Assembly: GCF_018257795.1 (NCBI RefSeq)
Contig: NZ_JAERJD010000001.1
Span: 186,001-250,000, forward strand
Reading direction: 5' to 3'
Source: Citrobacter sp. JGM124
GTDB taxonomy: Bacteria; Pseudomonadota; Gammaproteobacteria; Enterobacterales; Enterobacteriaceae
DNA length: 64,000 bases
Of the stretch, positions 9,839-18,302 are shown piece by piece; the first letter of the stretch is position 1, and each line of letters begins with the position of its first letter. The notes below the pieces were generated by a model. It searched no databases and was not told the origin of the DNA. It saw only the letters and a list, made by a program, of their open reading frames with translations. The position numbers and the translations under genes were made by a program.

Positions 9839-10670
9839 ACTTACATCAACTGTTGAAGTGAATCCAGATGCATCATTGGATATGAACAGTCTTGTGAAAA
9901 ATATTAAAAAAAGAAATAAAGAGAAAACTATGTCTCACGGAGAAAATATAAGCAATTGCATATTTAATTTTTTCCCGGAGTTATACGGCAAAAGAAAAAA
10001 TACTGATAACCAGATACTTTCTACTCGTGTCGGTCATATTAATCATGGGCATTCTCAAAGCTCAATTTTTGGCATGGTTCTTAATAAAGAAAAAAAACAA
10101 GTTACAAATAGATCAGAGTCAATTTTGACTTACCATAGTCATGGAAATAATTATAACTTACCCGGAGAAGGTATTAATAAAAATGTAAGGTATTCAGATA
10201 CATCAGCGCTTGATAATGATGCGGGAAGTAAAACTCAGGATAATGACATTAATAAAAGTCAGCCATTAGTCATTCAACCAAAACAAGAGATATTGTCTCA
10301 ACATGTAGATTCTCGCCAGCATGAAATAAAATCGCGTTCTGAAATATCATCAATTGTGGAGCGAATACATCAATTAACCGCCAATAGTTTGATTGAAAAT
10401 ACGAGAACTCAGCGACAAGCTCTCAATATCAATTATCAGTTTTCACGCTGGTCTGGTGATCATTCAGTGAAAGTACATATTCCAGTCCATTCACATCGAG
10501 CAGATAATCTGACCCTGCAGCCTTCAGACATACGCGCTGCAGATATGTTATCCAGGCAAATAGGGAATCTCAATGGATATGTGACAGAAGTATTACAGCC
10601 ACAATCTTACGATGAAGATGATGCTGAATGGCGTAAATTAGCCCAGAGATGGGAGGATGAACAGGAATGA
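9819..10670 (+). CDS. spaN: SpaN/InvJ needle-length regulator (SctP)
   Basis: The frame is open from 9762, but the ATG at 9819 gives the smaller overlap with spaM and a more typical start, so a 283-residue product is chosen. The N-terminal two thirds are polar, low-complexity and probably disordered. The C-terminal 90 residues form the compact SpaN/FliK-like domain with VKVHIPVHSHRADNLTLQPSDIRAADML. SctP proteins are secreted rulers that fix needle length and trigger the switch from needle subunits to translocators. The flagellar counterpart is FliK. It overlaps spaO by four bases (ATGA). Confidence 0.86.
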   Translation: MIEKNYELTSTVEVNPDASLDMNSLVKNIKKRNKEKTMSHGENISNCIFNFFPELYGKRKNTDNQILSTRVGHINHGHSQSSIFGMVLNKEKKQVTNRSESILTYHSHGNNYNLPGEGINKNVRYSDTSALDNDAGSKTQDNDINKSQPLVIQPKQEILSQHVDSRQHEIKSRSEISSIVERIHQLTANSLIENTRTQRQALNINYQFSRWSGDHSVKVHIPVHSHRADNLTLQPSDIRAADMLSRQIGNLNGYVTEVLQPQSYDEDDAEWRKLAQRWEDEQE

Positions 10671-11590
10671 ACTTACGCCAGTATTTACGAGTGAGTAATC
10701 TTAAGCACTCAAGATTTAAGCATGTGCTCCACTGTAATCCTGGACGTGTGATTATTGAAACGCAGACCGATATTCGTTATCTGCAGCTAAAAATGATAGA
10801 TGAATATAATCGACAAGTAACAGCTTTTTTCGATATAGACAGCTGGTTACATAGCATGGACAGTCACTTACCAGGTATACCATGGCAGCAAGTGCCATTG
10901 GGTTATCTTGCCAGCTGGCTGAATACGCTGCAACTGAGTTTTCTTGTTGAAGGAATACTATGGACCGTTGAGCATGTCTCCATGCTACAGCAACCGATCC
11001 CGAGTACATTAGTATCTCTTATCGCTGATCCTTGTACCATTCTATGTGCCGACTGGCCAGGGGAGTCAAATGATAGTTATGGTAACAGAATCCCACTATT
11101 TTGGTTGCCTCTGACGCTGAATTACGTATTGGGAACTAGCAAAATTCCGTTATCAGTACTTACCAAACTTATATCAGGTGACCTGTTATTAATAAAAAAA
11201 CAGCAATGCTCGCTGGATATTGGCGGCAAAAAGCTATTCACTTTTAATTATCAAGGTAATGAGGGGATTATTGTGACACAATCGAACATTGTCAATGTAC
11301 AGCCATCGCGTGGTGAAGAAGAACATTTATTAGACTGGACAAATCTGCCTGTTGATCTTGAATTTGTTCTGGACAGTCATGTAATAACTTTGGGGGATTT
11401 AAATAATATTACTGCCGGGAGTATGTTACCTGTAAGTACTGATGCAGAACAAAAAATAAAAATATATCTGAATAGAAAGTTCTTTGCTACAGGAGAACTT
11501 GTTGCTCTGGAAAGTGGTGGTTTAGCTGTAGAAATAAATCAAATAAACATGTCACCTGAAAATAAAACGAGCCATCCAGATGTTAAGTAA
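10667..11590 (+). CDS. spaO: SpaO cytoplasmic sorting-platform protein (SctQ), full-length form
   Basis: The 307-residue protein matches Salmonella SpaO (303) in length and place. SctQ proteins correspond to a fusion of flagellar FliM and FliN C-terminal parts: two SPOA domains at the C-terminal half, with the second around residues 225-300 (LPVDLEFVLDSHVITLGDLNNITAG). SpaO pods form the platform that sorts substrates beneath the injectisome and link it to OrgA/OrgB and InvC. It is coupled to spaN by a 4-base overlap and overlaps spaP by 11 bases. An internal start is annotated separately. Confidence 0.93.
   Translation: MNLRQYLRVSNLKHSRFKHVLHCNPGRVIIETQTDIRYLQLKMIDEYNRQVTAFFDIDSWLHSMDSHLPGIPWQQVPLGYLASWLNTLQLSFLVEGILWTVEHVSMLQQPIPSTLVSLIADPCTILCADWPGESNDSYGNRIPLFWLPLTLNYVLGTSKIPLSVLTKLISGDLLLIKKQQCSLDIGGKKLFTFNYQGNEGIIVTQSNIVNVQPSRGEEEHLLDWTNLPVDLEFVLDSHVITLGDLNNITAGSMLPVSTDAEQKIKIYLNRKFFATGELVALESGGLAVEINQINMSPENKTSHPDVK
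11273..11590 (+). CDS. spaO: SpaOc: short SpaO product from an internal GTG start
   Basis: Within spaO, codon 203 is a GTG preceded by GAGGGG at 11261-11266, a good Shine-Dalgarno at normal spacing. Translation from it would give a 105-residue protein made of the second SPOA domain. In Salmonella the short form SpaOc is made from a GTG at codon 203 and is needed for a stable sorting platform, as the short YscQ/Spa33 forms are in relatives. Same codon number, same codon and a visible ribosome site make this a well-supported prediction, but no expression evidence is available here. Confidence 0.78.
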   Translation: MTQSNIVNVQPSRGEEEHLLDWTNLPVDLEFVLDSHVITLGDLNNITAGSMLPVSTDAEQKIKIYLNRKFFATGELVALESGGLAVEINQINMSPENKTSHPDVK

Positions 11591-12251
11591 CGATATTTCT
11601 TTGATTGCATTATTGTCATTTTTTACACTCCTGCCGTTTATTATTGCAGGAGGTACTTGTTTTATAAAATTCTCTATTGTCCTGGTCATGGTGAGAAATG
11701 CTTTAGGTATTCAACAAGTACCATCGACAATAACGCTAAATGGCGTCGCATTAATTATGACAGCGTTTGTGATGATGCCAGTATGTCAAAAGATATCCAG
11801 CTATGTTGAATCTAACCATATTGATTTCAATAATAGTTCATCTGTTACACAATTCTTCGAGCAAGGGCTTGGCGGCTATAGAGAATATTTAGTACAATAT
11901 TCAGATCATGAGCTTATTAGGTTTTTCAATAAAGTTCAGCAGAATAAAAATCAAGAACAGGATATTATCGTAGAAGACCATGAGTTAAGTTCATTACCAT
12001 TAATGACGTTAATGCCAGCCTATGCACTGAGCGAAATACAAAGTGCTTTTAAAATTGCTTTTTATCTATATGTTCCATTCGTAGTTATTGATATGGTAGT
12101 CTCAAGTATTCTATTAGCTTTAGGCATGATGATGATGAGTCCCGTAACAATATCGATACCAATAAAGTTAATTTTATTTGTTACCATGAACGGATGGAGT
12201 ATTTTAACTAAAGGACTGATCACACAGTACGCTGATCTGATGACAACATGA
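11580..12251 (+). CDS. spaP: SpaP export gate protein (SctR, FliP family)
   Basis: The 223-residue integral membrane protein has the FliP-family pattern: hydrophobic N-terminal segments (SLIALLSFFTLLPFIIAGGTCF), a polar periplasmic loop around residues 75-145, then MTLMPAYALSEIQSAFKIAFYLYVPFVVIDMVVSSILLALGMMMM. Five copies start assembly of the export gate with SpaQ and SpaR. It overlaps spaO by 11 bases and spaQ by four. The flagellar paralogue fliP is at 30223-30963. Confidence 0.96.
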   Translation: MLSNDISLIALLSFFTLLPFIIAGGTCFIKFSIVLVMVRNALGIQQVPSTITLNGVALIMTAFVMMPVCQKISSYVESNHIDFNNSSSVTQFFEQGLGGYREYLVQYSDHELIRFFNKVQQNKNQEQDIIVEDHELSSLPLMTLMPAYALSEIQSAFKIAFYLYVPFVVIDMVVSSILLALGMMMMSPVTISIPIKLILFVTMNGWSILTKGLITQYADLMTT

Positions 12252-12502
12252 ATAATGTTTTATTTATAGGTAATTCAGCACTAATTATTGTATTAAAACT
12301 GACAGCGGTTCCGATTGCATTTGCGACCATCATTGGAATTATTGTTGGTTTATTTCAGACTGTTATGCAAATACAGGAACAAACCTTACCATTTGGATTA
12401 AAGATGTTGGCTGTTTTTGCCAGTATTTTTATGCTTATTGAATGGTTTTCTGCAGAAATGCTAAATTTTGCGACAATGGCTATGACTATGGCCTTCCGTT
12501 AA
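12248..12502 (+). CDS. spaQ: SpaQ export gate protein (SctS, FliQ family)
   Basis: This 84-residue protein is two long hydrophobic helices separated by the conserved turn region LFQTVMQIQEQTLPFGLKM, the standard FliQ/SctS layout (the flagellar version here has [13 protein letters not shown]). Four copies wrap the SpaP/SpaR core of the export gate. The length is normal for the family. The ATG overlaps the spaP stop by four bases and spaR follows 12 bases later, so expression is coupled. Confidence 0.95.
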   Translation: MNNVLFIGNSALIIVLKLTAVPIAFATIIGIIVGLFQTVMQIQEQTLPFGLKMLAVFASIFMLIEWFSAEMLNFATMAMTMAFR

Positions 12503-12514
12503 AAAGGGCTGTTT

Positions 12515-13279
12515 ATGCAGTTTATCATTTACTATCTTAACTTTCAAAATGGTGTGCTTTTATTTGTAATGGCATATGCAAGAATCGCTATTGTCTTTTA
12601 TATGTTACCTGTATTAGGTGAGAGAGTTCTGTCTGGATTAGTGATTAAAAATACGCTTATTACATTAACGATCATTGGACTTTGGCCATGTTCTCAATTA
12701 GTTATCTCACCAGAGCAGGGTTGGTTTATTTTGCTAGTACAGGAAGTTGTCGTTGGATTAATTCTTGCTATGACATTATGTGTGCCTTTCTGGATCGCTA
12801 TCAATATCGGCGAATTATTAGATAATCAACGAGGTGCAACACTGAGTGATAGTATCGACCCTGTAAATGGTGGCCAGAGCTCCGTATTGTCAGGATTTAT
12901 GAATTTTGCTTTTGGCGCAATATTTTTTGCCAGCGGAGGTATGCAATTATTACTGGAGTTAATGATGAAAAGTTACCAAGTTTTTCCACAAGGCAGTAAT
13001 GTAATGAAAATTCACTGGCAAGAGTTAAGTTACTTGCTAATGGTCATAGCTAAAAATAGTATTATATTGGCTGCTCCAGTTCTGATGGTAATGCTTGTCG
13101 CCGAATTATTATTAGGTGTTTTTGCACGCTATTGTCCTCAGCTCAATCCATTCTCACTGTCATTAACAATTAAAAGTTTCATCGCATTTATCGTTTTTTT
13201 ATTATATGGCTTTAGAGCCATGACTGAAAAGCCATGGCAGATATTTTCAAACTTGGCATTGCAAACATTTATCTCTTAA
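12515..13279 (+). CDS. spaR: SpaR export gate protein (SctT, FliR family)
   Basis: The 254-residue protein is strongly hydrophobic, with several membrane-spanning helices and the family block GELLDNQRGATLSDSIDPVNGGQSSVLSGF near residues 105-135. SctT completes the helical SpaP5-Q4-R1 gate through which substrates enter the needle. Length is close to the Salmonella protein (263). It starts 12 bases after spaQ and is followed 15 bases later by spaS. The flagellar paralogue fliR is at 29160-29945. Confidence 0.95.
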   Translation: MQFIIYYLNFQNGVLLFVMAYARIAIVFYMLPVLGERVLSGLVIKNTLITLTIIGLWPCSQLVISPEQGWFILLVQEVVVGLILAMTLCVPFWIAINIGELLDNQRGATLSDSIDPVNGGQSSVLSGFMNFAFGAIFFASGGMQLLLELMMKSYQVFPQGSNVMKIHWQELSYLLMVIAKNSIILAAPVLMVMLVAELLLGVFARYCPQLNPFSLSLTIKSFIAFIVFLLYGFRAMTEKPWQIFSNLALQTFIS

Positions 13280-13294
13280 ATGAAGTGATATTTA

Positions 13295-14386
13295 ATGGCC
13301 GAAAAAACAGAAAAACCAACAGATAAACGCCGTAAAGACTCCGCTAAAAAAGGGAAAACATTTAAAAGTAAAGATTTGACTACTACTTTATGTTTAGTCT
13401 CAGGGGTTTATTTTATATCTCATTTACTTAGTTTTAAAGATTTTATCTCTTTGTATACTTTGCTAATGTTTCACAATTCTGAAATTAGGGTTAATGATTT
13501 TTTGCTAGAATTGATGTTTGTTTTTTTCAGAATTGTGTTGCCAGTGATAGTTATCTTGAGTGTCGTGGGTATTGCTATGACATTATTACAGACAAGGTTT
13601 TCTATTGCGACTGAAGCGATCAAGCTTAATTTTAAAGCGTTAAATCCTGTCGAAGGTGTGAAAAAAATATTCAGTATGCGAACTCTTAAAGAATTCGTAA
13701 AATCCATATGCTATTTAGTTGTATTTACACTGGTTTGCTACTTTTTAGTCAAAAATGATTTGAAGAAAGTATTGTCTGTTGTTCATGCCGGATTACATGA
13801 GCTCGTTTTTTTATGGGTATCTTTAGCATTTAAATCTGTAATGGTGTTTATAACTTTTTCATTGGTTATTTTGATTGCTGATTTTATTGTTGAATATTTT
13901 TTACATTTTAAAGATCTCAAAATGGATAAGCATGAGGTTAAACGAGAGCGAAAAGAAAATGATGGTAACCCAGAAATAAAAGGAGCAAGGCGAAGAATTC
14001 ATCATGAAATTCTCTCAGGGGAAGAAATGTCAGCAATCAGAAATTCAGAAGTTGTCATGGCAAACCCAACTCATATCGCGATAGCCATCTATTTTAATCC
14101 AGAAGTCGCAATGTTGCCTTTTATTGCACTCCGTACTACTCATCAAAAAGCTAAAGCAGCAATAGCCTATGCTGAAAAGATCGGTGTTCCAGTCGTTCGA
14201 GATATTCCTCTGACCAGGCGAATTTATAAATCTTATCGACAATATAGTTTTATTTCTCTTGATGATGATGTTCTTATGAAAATTATGAATATTCTGATTT
14301 GGTTACGTCAGGTAGAAGTGGCTGGCATGGATATCTCACAAGAAACTGAAAATGAATTTACAGAAAACGATACAGGAGTGCAGTAG
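13295..14386 (+). CDS. spaS: SpaS substrate-specificity switch protein (SctU, FlhB family)
   Basis: The 363-residue protein starts with the family hallmark AEKTEKPTDKRRKDSAKKG, has four membrane segments between about residues 28 and 210, and ends in a cytosolic domain with the autocleavage motif NPTH at residues 257-260. Self-cleavage between Asn and Pro sets the switch from early needle substrates to translocators, together with SpaN. The neighbourhood sequence KMDKHEVKRERKENDGNPEIKG is the typical linker. It closes the inv-spa gene block; 168 AT-rich bases follow before sicA. Confidence 0.97.
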   Translation: MAEKTEKPTDKRRKDSAKKGKTFKSKDLTTTLCLVSGVYFISHLLSFKDFISLYTLLMFHNSEIRVNDFLLELMFVFFRIVLPVIVILSVVGIAMTLLQTRFSIATEAIKLNFKALNPVEGVKKIFSMRTLKEFVKSICYLVVFTLVCYFLVKNDLKKVLSVVHAGLHELVFLWVSLAFKSVMVFITFSLVILIADFIVEYFLHFKDLKMDKHEVKRERKENDGNPEIKGARRRIHHEILSGEEMSAIRNSEVVMANPTHIAIAIYFNPEVAMLPFIALRTTHQKAKAAIAYAEKIGVPVVRDIPLTRRIYKSYRQYSFISLDDDVLMKIMNILIWLRQVEVAGMDISQETENEFTENDTGVQ

Positions 14387-14554
14387 ATAAAATTAGTCAG
14401 GATAGTGTAATGGATAAAAATAACTAGAACAGTGCGTTTTTTTTGTATTAATCATGTGAGGTAGTCAGTATGATTTTTTGTGTTCTTTACTGTCTGCATT
14501 CGAGTTAGTGAAATGTATTTCTGGAATTCTAAGTAAATAGTGTAAGAGGTAAGA
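14387..14554 (+). promoter_or_regulatory. spaS-sicA intergenic region, probable sicA-sip promoter
   Basis: This AT-rich gap without an ORF lies between the apparatus genes and the translocator genes. In Salmonella the SicA-InvF complex acts just upstream of sicA, so this is the natural site for the corresponding promoter. I could not identify the operator by eye. A Shine-Dalgarno, AAGAGGTAAG, precedes the sicA start. Confidence 0.4.
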
Positions 14555-15112
14555 ATGAATAATGAAAAAATGCATGATATATCATGCGATATGGAAGAGC
14601 ATTTTAATGATGATAATGAAATTGAACTTTATTCAGAAAATTTAATTGAAGCGATTCAGAACGGTGCGACTCTTAAAGATGTGAATGGCGTTTCCAATGA
14701 AACAATGAATGATGTCTATAAACTTGCTTATGATTTTTACCATCATGGTAAACTTAATGATGCAGAGTCGCTTTTCAGATTTCTTTGTATCTATGATTTT
14801 TATAATCCCGAATATGCAATGGGATTAGCGGCAGTTTATCAACTGAAAAAGGATTATCAAAAGGCCATTGATTTTTATGCATTAGCCTATTCGTTATCAA
14901 ATAACGATTATCGACCTATGTTTTATGCAGGACAGTGTAATTTAATGCAGCGTCGTGCTGTACAGGCTCGTAAGTGCTTTGAAATTGTTGTTAACAAATG
15001 CAGTGATGAAACATTAAATCAGCGCGCCAGTACTTATCTCTTAGCGCTTGATGAGATAAATAGTGAAGAGATGGACAATAAATCACCAGAAGAAACAAAT
15101 GAGGATATATAA
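14555..15112 (+). CDS. sicA: SicA-like class II translocator chaperone
   Basis: The 185-residue protein contains three tetratricopeptide-like repeats, about residues 50-155, with the SicA/IpgC/LcrH pattern (YDFYHHGKLNDAESLFRFLCIYDFYNPEYAMGLAAVYQLKKDYQKAIDFYALAYSL). It would bind the two hydrophobic translocators SipB and SipC and keep them soluble before secretion. In Salmonella, free SicA also co-activates InvF. It is about 20 residues longer than SicA, with acidic ends. sipB begins on the next base after its stop codon, supporting one operon. Confidence 0.95.
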   Translation: MNNEKMHDISCDMEEHFNDDNEIELYSENLIEAIQNGATLKDVNGVSNETMNDVYKLAYDFYHHGKLNDAESLFRFLCIYDFYNPEYAMGLAAVYQLKKDYQKAIDFYALAYSLSNNDYRPMFYAGQCNLMQRRAVQARKCFEIVVNKCSDETLNQRASTYLLALDEINSEEMDNKSPEETNEDI

Positions 15113-16957
15113 ATGAATATACATATTGATTCTTTGGATTGTATTGAAAATCGCCATCTTCTGAGTAATGTTGATCAACAACAATTAAAAAAACAGAGCG
15201 ATCAGGCTAAACGCTTTGCTAATGGTGCGATAAAAGACCATCCACAATTAGATCTCGTCAAAGATGCTTTACAAGTCATACAACCAAAGCAACTTATGAG
15301 TGTACTTGAACATACTCGTAATGCGATAAATGGGCAGGGAGGGCGCATTGATTTAGTCCATCAAGATATGCCTTTACTGGTTAATCCAAATGATGAACCT
15401 GGCAGTTCTACGCTATGTACATCAGCTAGAATAATCGAATTGCAAGGGAAAATAGGTCAATTATCTACAGGTGCTTCGCTACAGGAACAGATTTCAAAAC
15501 TTAAAAGCTATAATGCAACGATGGCCGGTGCTGAAAGCACCTATTCTGAGCTGGCAATTTCGCTGGAAACACAAGGTATGGAATGGGCTAATAACTCAGA
15601 TGCTCTTCATACCGCTCAGAAAGAATCTAACAGGTTGGAAAATGATTCCAAAATGGCAGCATCTGATCTACAAAATGCTCAAGCCAAATTGGCTATGCTA
15701 GAAGCTGAAGCCGATAAACAATACCCAGTTTCTGCTGAATTAGCCCAAGAAATTAATGAGGCAAAAAAAACGGTTCTTATTGCTCAGGCTGCAGCTAATA
15801 AAGCTGAATTGGTATTTCATCAGCATACAGAAAATGTCTTAAACCCCGCTATCAAAGCTGAGTATACGTCAAGAGTTGCATTGAACAATACGCTAGAAAA
15901 GTCTCGCTCTCTTATAAACTCAATAGCACAAAATCAACATGCAGTGATAGAAAATCAGCGTAAGCAGAATAATGAAAAATCAAAAAGTTTACTTTTTCTT
16001 ATTGCGTTAATGTCCAAGCTTATTGATATGAGTACCAGCAATGATCTTGAAGCTGCAGCTGAGCTTAAAAGTAAGTTATCAGAGGCCGCAGCTAAAGACG
16101 CAGCAAAAAAAGCACAGGAATATGAAGATAGTGTTCGTAAATCAGAAGAAATGCAAAAAGTGATGGGGTGCATTGGCAAAGTTTTAGGTTGGGTTATTAC
16201 TGCTGTTAGTTTTGCTGCTGCTGCATTTACTGGTGGTGCTTCACTGGCATTTGCTGCAATAGGCCTGGCTTTAACTGTTGGTGATGAGATTAATCAGGCT
16301 GTTAATGGTTTTTCTTTTCTTTCTGAGGCCCTAAAACCGTTGATGGAAACAATTTTACAGCCCTTAATGGAGTTACTTAGTAAGGTTTATACTCAAGTTC
16401 TTGAAGCTTTTGGTCTTGATAAATCGACTGCTGAGATGATTGGTCAAATAATAGGAGCTATTGCGGCTGCCATTATCATGGTTGCTGCTGTCGCTTTCGC
16501 GGGTAATATGGCGGGTAAGCTTTCAGACGCAGTGATGAAAAAATTAGGCTCTAAAGTCATGGATAAAGTCTTTAATAATGCCATGGGAGACTTGATTAAG
16601 CGTATGGGGCAAGGATTTGGACGCTCTTTTAGTATGCAGGAAAAGAGCATGGCACGTGTGACTAATTATACTGATAAAGGGCTCACCGGGGTCTCTGCAG
16701 CTAATAATGTGATACAGACAACAGGAAATATCATTACTGCGGATATGAAAGTTGATGCGGCAAAAATTAAAGCCCAGCTTCTGGAAACTGCTGCGGTACA
16801 GAATCTTCTAAATGAAATGTTTAATCATATCGTTGAAGTCGCTAAATCCCGTATAGATTCTACAAGTGAAATAGTTAAGAATATTTCACTAATTGCTGAT
16901 AGTAGAATGCAGGCAGGGAAATATATAACAAGAAGGATGAGTGTTGTAGCCGGGTAA
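15113..16957 (+). CDS. sipB: SipB/IpaB-type hydrophobic translocator
   Basis: The 614-residue protein has an N-terminal coiled-coil region of about 300 residues rich in Ala, Gln, Lys and Glu. Two hydrophobic hairpin segments follow, near residues 355-395 (VLGWVITAVSFAAAAFTGGASLAFAAIGLAL) and 440-470 (IGQIIGAIAAAIIMVAAVAFAG), then an amphipathic C-terminus. This is the layout of SipB/IpaB (593/580 residues), which forms the translocation pore in host membranes with SipC. In Salmonella and Shigella the family also triggers inflammasome-linked cell death. The context sicA-sipB-sipC-sipD confirms the call. Confidence 0.95.
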   Translation: MNIHIDSLDCIENRHLLSNVDQQQLKKQSDQAKRFANGAIKDHPQLDLVKDALQVIQPKQLMSVLEHTRNAINGQGGRIDLVHQDMPLLVNPNDEPGSSTLCTSARIIELQGKIGQLSTGASLQEQISKLKSYNATMAGAESTYSELAISLETQGMEWANNSDALHTAQKESNRLENDSKMAASDLQNAQAKLAMLEAEADKQYPVSAELAQEINEAKKTVLIAQAAANKAELVFHQHTENVLNPAIKAEYTSRVALNNTLEKSRSLINSIAQNQHAVIENQRKQNNEKSKSLLFLIALMSKLIDMSTSNDLEAAAELKSKLSEAAAKDAAKKAQEYEDSVRKSEEMQKVMGCIGKVLGWVITAVSFAAAAFTGGASLAFAAIGLALTVGDEINQAVNGFSFLSEALKPLMETILQPLMELLSKVYTQVLEAFGLDKSTAEMIGQIIGAIAAAIIMVAAVAFAGNMAGKLSDAVMKKLGSKVMDKVFNNAMGDLIKRMGQGFGRSFSMQEKSMARVTNYTDKGLTGVSAANNVIQTTGNIITADMKVDAAKIKAQLLETAAVQNLLNEMFNHIVEVAKSRIDSTSEIVKNISLIADSRMQAGKYITRRMSVVAG

Positions 16958-16991
16958 ACTTCCATTCTATATCAATAAAGGAATATTCATT

Positions 16992-18248
16992 ATGAATAAT
17001 ATAACTATGTTAGATAGTAATCTCTATGCTATTAAACCGGCACATGCAGGGCCATCCGGAAAAATAACTAACGGGAATGATATTGGGAAATCGAATAATG
17101 ATATTGCCCAAGAGTTTTCAGCGCTAGCTATTCAGCCTGGAATGATAACATCTCTTATTCACGGGCAAAGTTTGATGGTACAGTTGGATACTCGGCCAAC
17201 TCTTTCTGCCCCTCCGGCACGACAAGAAAAAATAAATGCAGAACAAGCCCAGAAACTAATGAAATTAACTACTGCTATGGATGGTAGTGATATTAATAAA
17301 CTGGAACGTGCTGCTGCTTCTGCTGCAACGTTGTTTAATACACAACCTGGTTTATTACAGACGTTAAATCAGACAAATAATGCAAATAAATCACTGCAAA
17401 CCAGTACCTCTTCGTTAAATTCAGCAATTCCTGCTGTTAGTACTAAACAAGTCGTTGAGGGGGGAACCGATATTACCTCCGTTGATGCTACAGGCCACCA
17501 GTTTATCAATGTCATGGGTGATTTAAAAATGATGGCGCTGAATAATCAGCTCATTCAAACGCTGACGAAGCAAGAAGCTGAGTCAGCTAAGTCTTCCGCA
17601 CAATCTAGCCTGCGAACTGTTGAAGCGGCTAATCGTGCAGGAAACAAGGGTATTGAAGCCGAGAAGCAGCGTATGACAGGTGCTATTACTTCTGGGGCTG
17701 CCGGTATTGTTGGGCAAGGAGTGACCGCTACAAGGACGATGAAGGCCTTGAATAATGAATCAAAATCTATAAACAATAATCTTTCTAAAGCTATTACAAT
17801 TGAAAGAAAACAAGGAACGCATCAAGCAGCGACAACTGGTGCAGCGGATAACCTACTGCATAAGGGGCAAACATTAAATGAATCAGCTTCTGGTCTTATT
17901 GGGGCTGGAGTGCCGCTGAGTACGGGTTTAAGTGGTACCGCCCGTAACCAGCATAATCAAGTGCAGATCAAGACTAACCATACACGTGCTGGCTCTGACT
18001 ATGGCAACACGATTGTTCATTCTGGCCAAAAAATGGTCGAAGGTGGATTTAATGTTAGTGCCGCGGGAGAGACTAAAGAAGCCGAAATGGCCCGTGCCGA
18101 TCAAACAGTAAATAACGAAATTGCAAATACCCATCAGCAAACATCGCGAAAGGCTGCAGAAACTAAATCAGCTTTAAATCAATTCTTCGAAAATACGCTG
18201 AGTAACAATAATAGTGCTGCATCATCTGTCGCAGATCGTATGCGTTAA
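16992..18248 (+). CDS. sipC: SipC/IpaC-type translocator
   Basis: The 418-residue protein follows sipB and matches SipC (409) in length. It has a disordered N-terminal third, a central hydrophobic stretch around residues 228-245 (GAITSGAAGIVGQGV), and a long C-terminal region rich in Ala, Ser, Thr and Gln. In Salmonella the SipC C-terminus nucleates actin and the N-terminus bundles it, in addition to pore formation with SipB. Whether this copy keeps the actin activity cannot be read from sequence. The start has an AAAGGAATATTC ribosome site. Sequence conservation in this family is low, so context carries most weight. Confidence 0.92.
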   Translation: MNNITMLDSNLYAIKPAHAGPSGKITNGNDIGKSNNDIAQEFSALAIQPGMITSLIHGQSLMVQLDTRPTLSAPPARQEKINAEQAQKLMKLTTAMDGSDINKLERAAASAATLFNTQPGLLQTLNQTNNANKSLQTSTSSLNSAIPAVSTKQVVEGGTDITSVDATGHQFINVMGDLKMMALNNQLIQTLTKQEAESAKSSAQSSLRTVEAANRAGNKGIEAEKQRMTGAITSGAAGIVGQGVTATRTMKALNNESKSINNNLSKAITIERKQGTHQAATTGAADNLLHKGQTLNESASGLIGAGVPLSTGLSGTARNQHNQVQIKTNHTRAGSDYGNTIVHSGQKMVEGGFNVSAAGETKEAEMARADQTVNNEIANTHQQTSRKAAETKSALNQFFENTLSNNNSAASSVADRMR

Positions 18249-18260
18249 TCTCCAACTATT

Positions 18261-18285
18261 AAGCCAGATTAATGTCTGGCTTTGT
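18261..18285 (+). terminator. Hairpin between sipC and sipD
   Basis: AAGCCAGA at 18261-18268 pairs with TCTGGCTT at 18275-18282, a perfect 8-base stem with a 6-base loop followed by a short T run. Inside the sip operon this would act as a partial terminator or mRNA processing/stability element, giving more sicA-sipBC than sipD mRNA. The role is inferred; the stem is seen directly. Confidence 0.6.
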
Positions 18286-18302
18286 ACCATAAGGAGTGTT
18301 AA

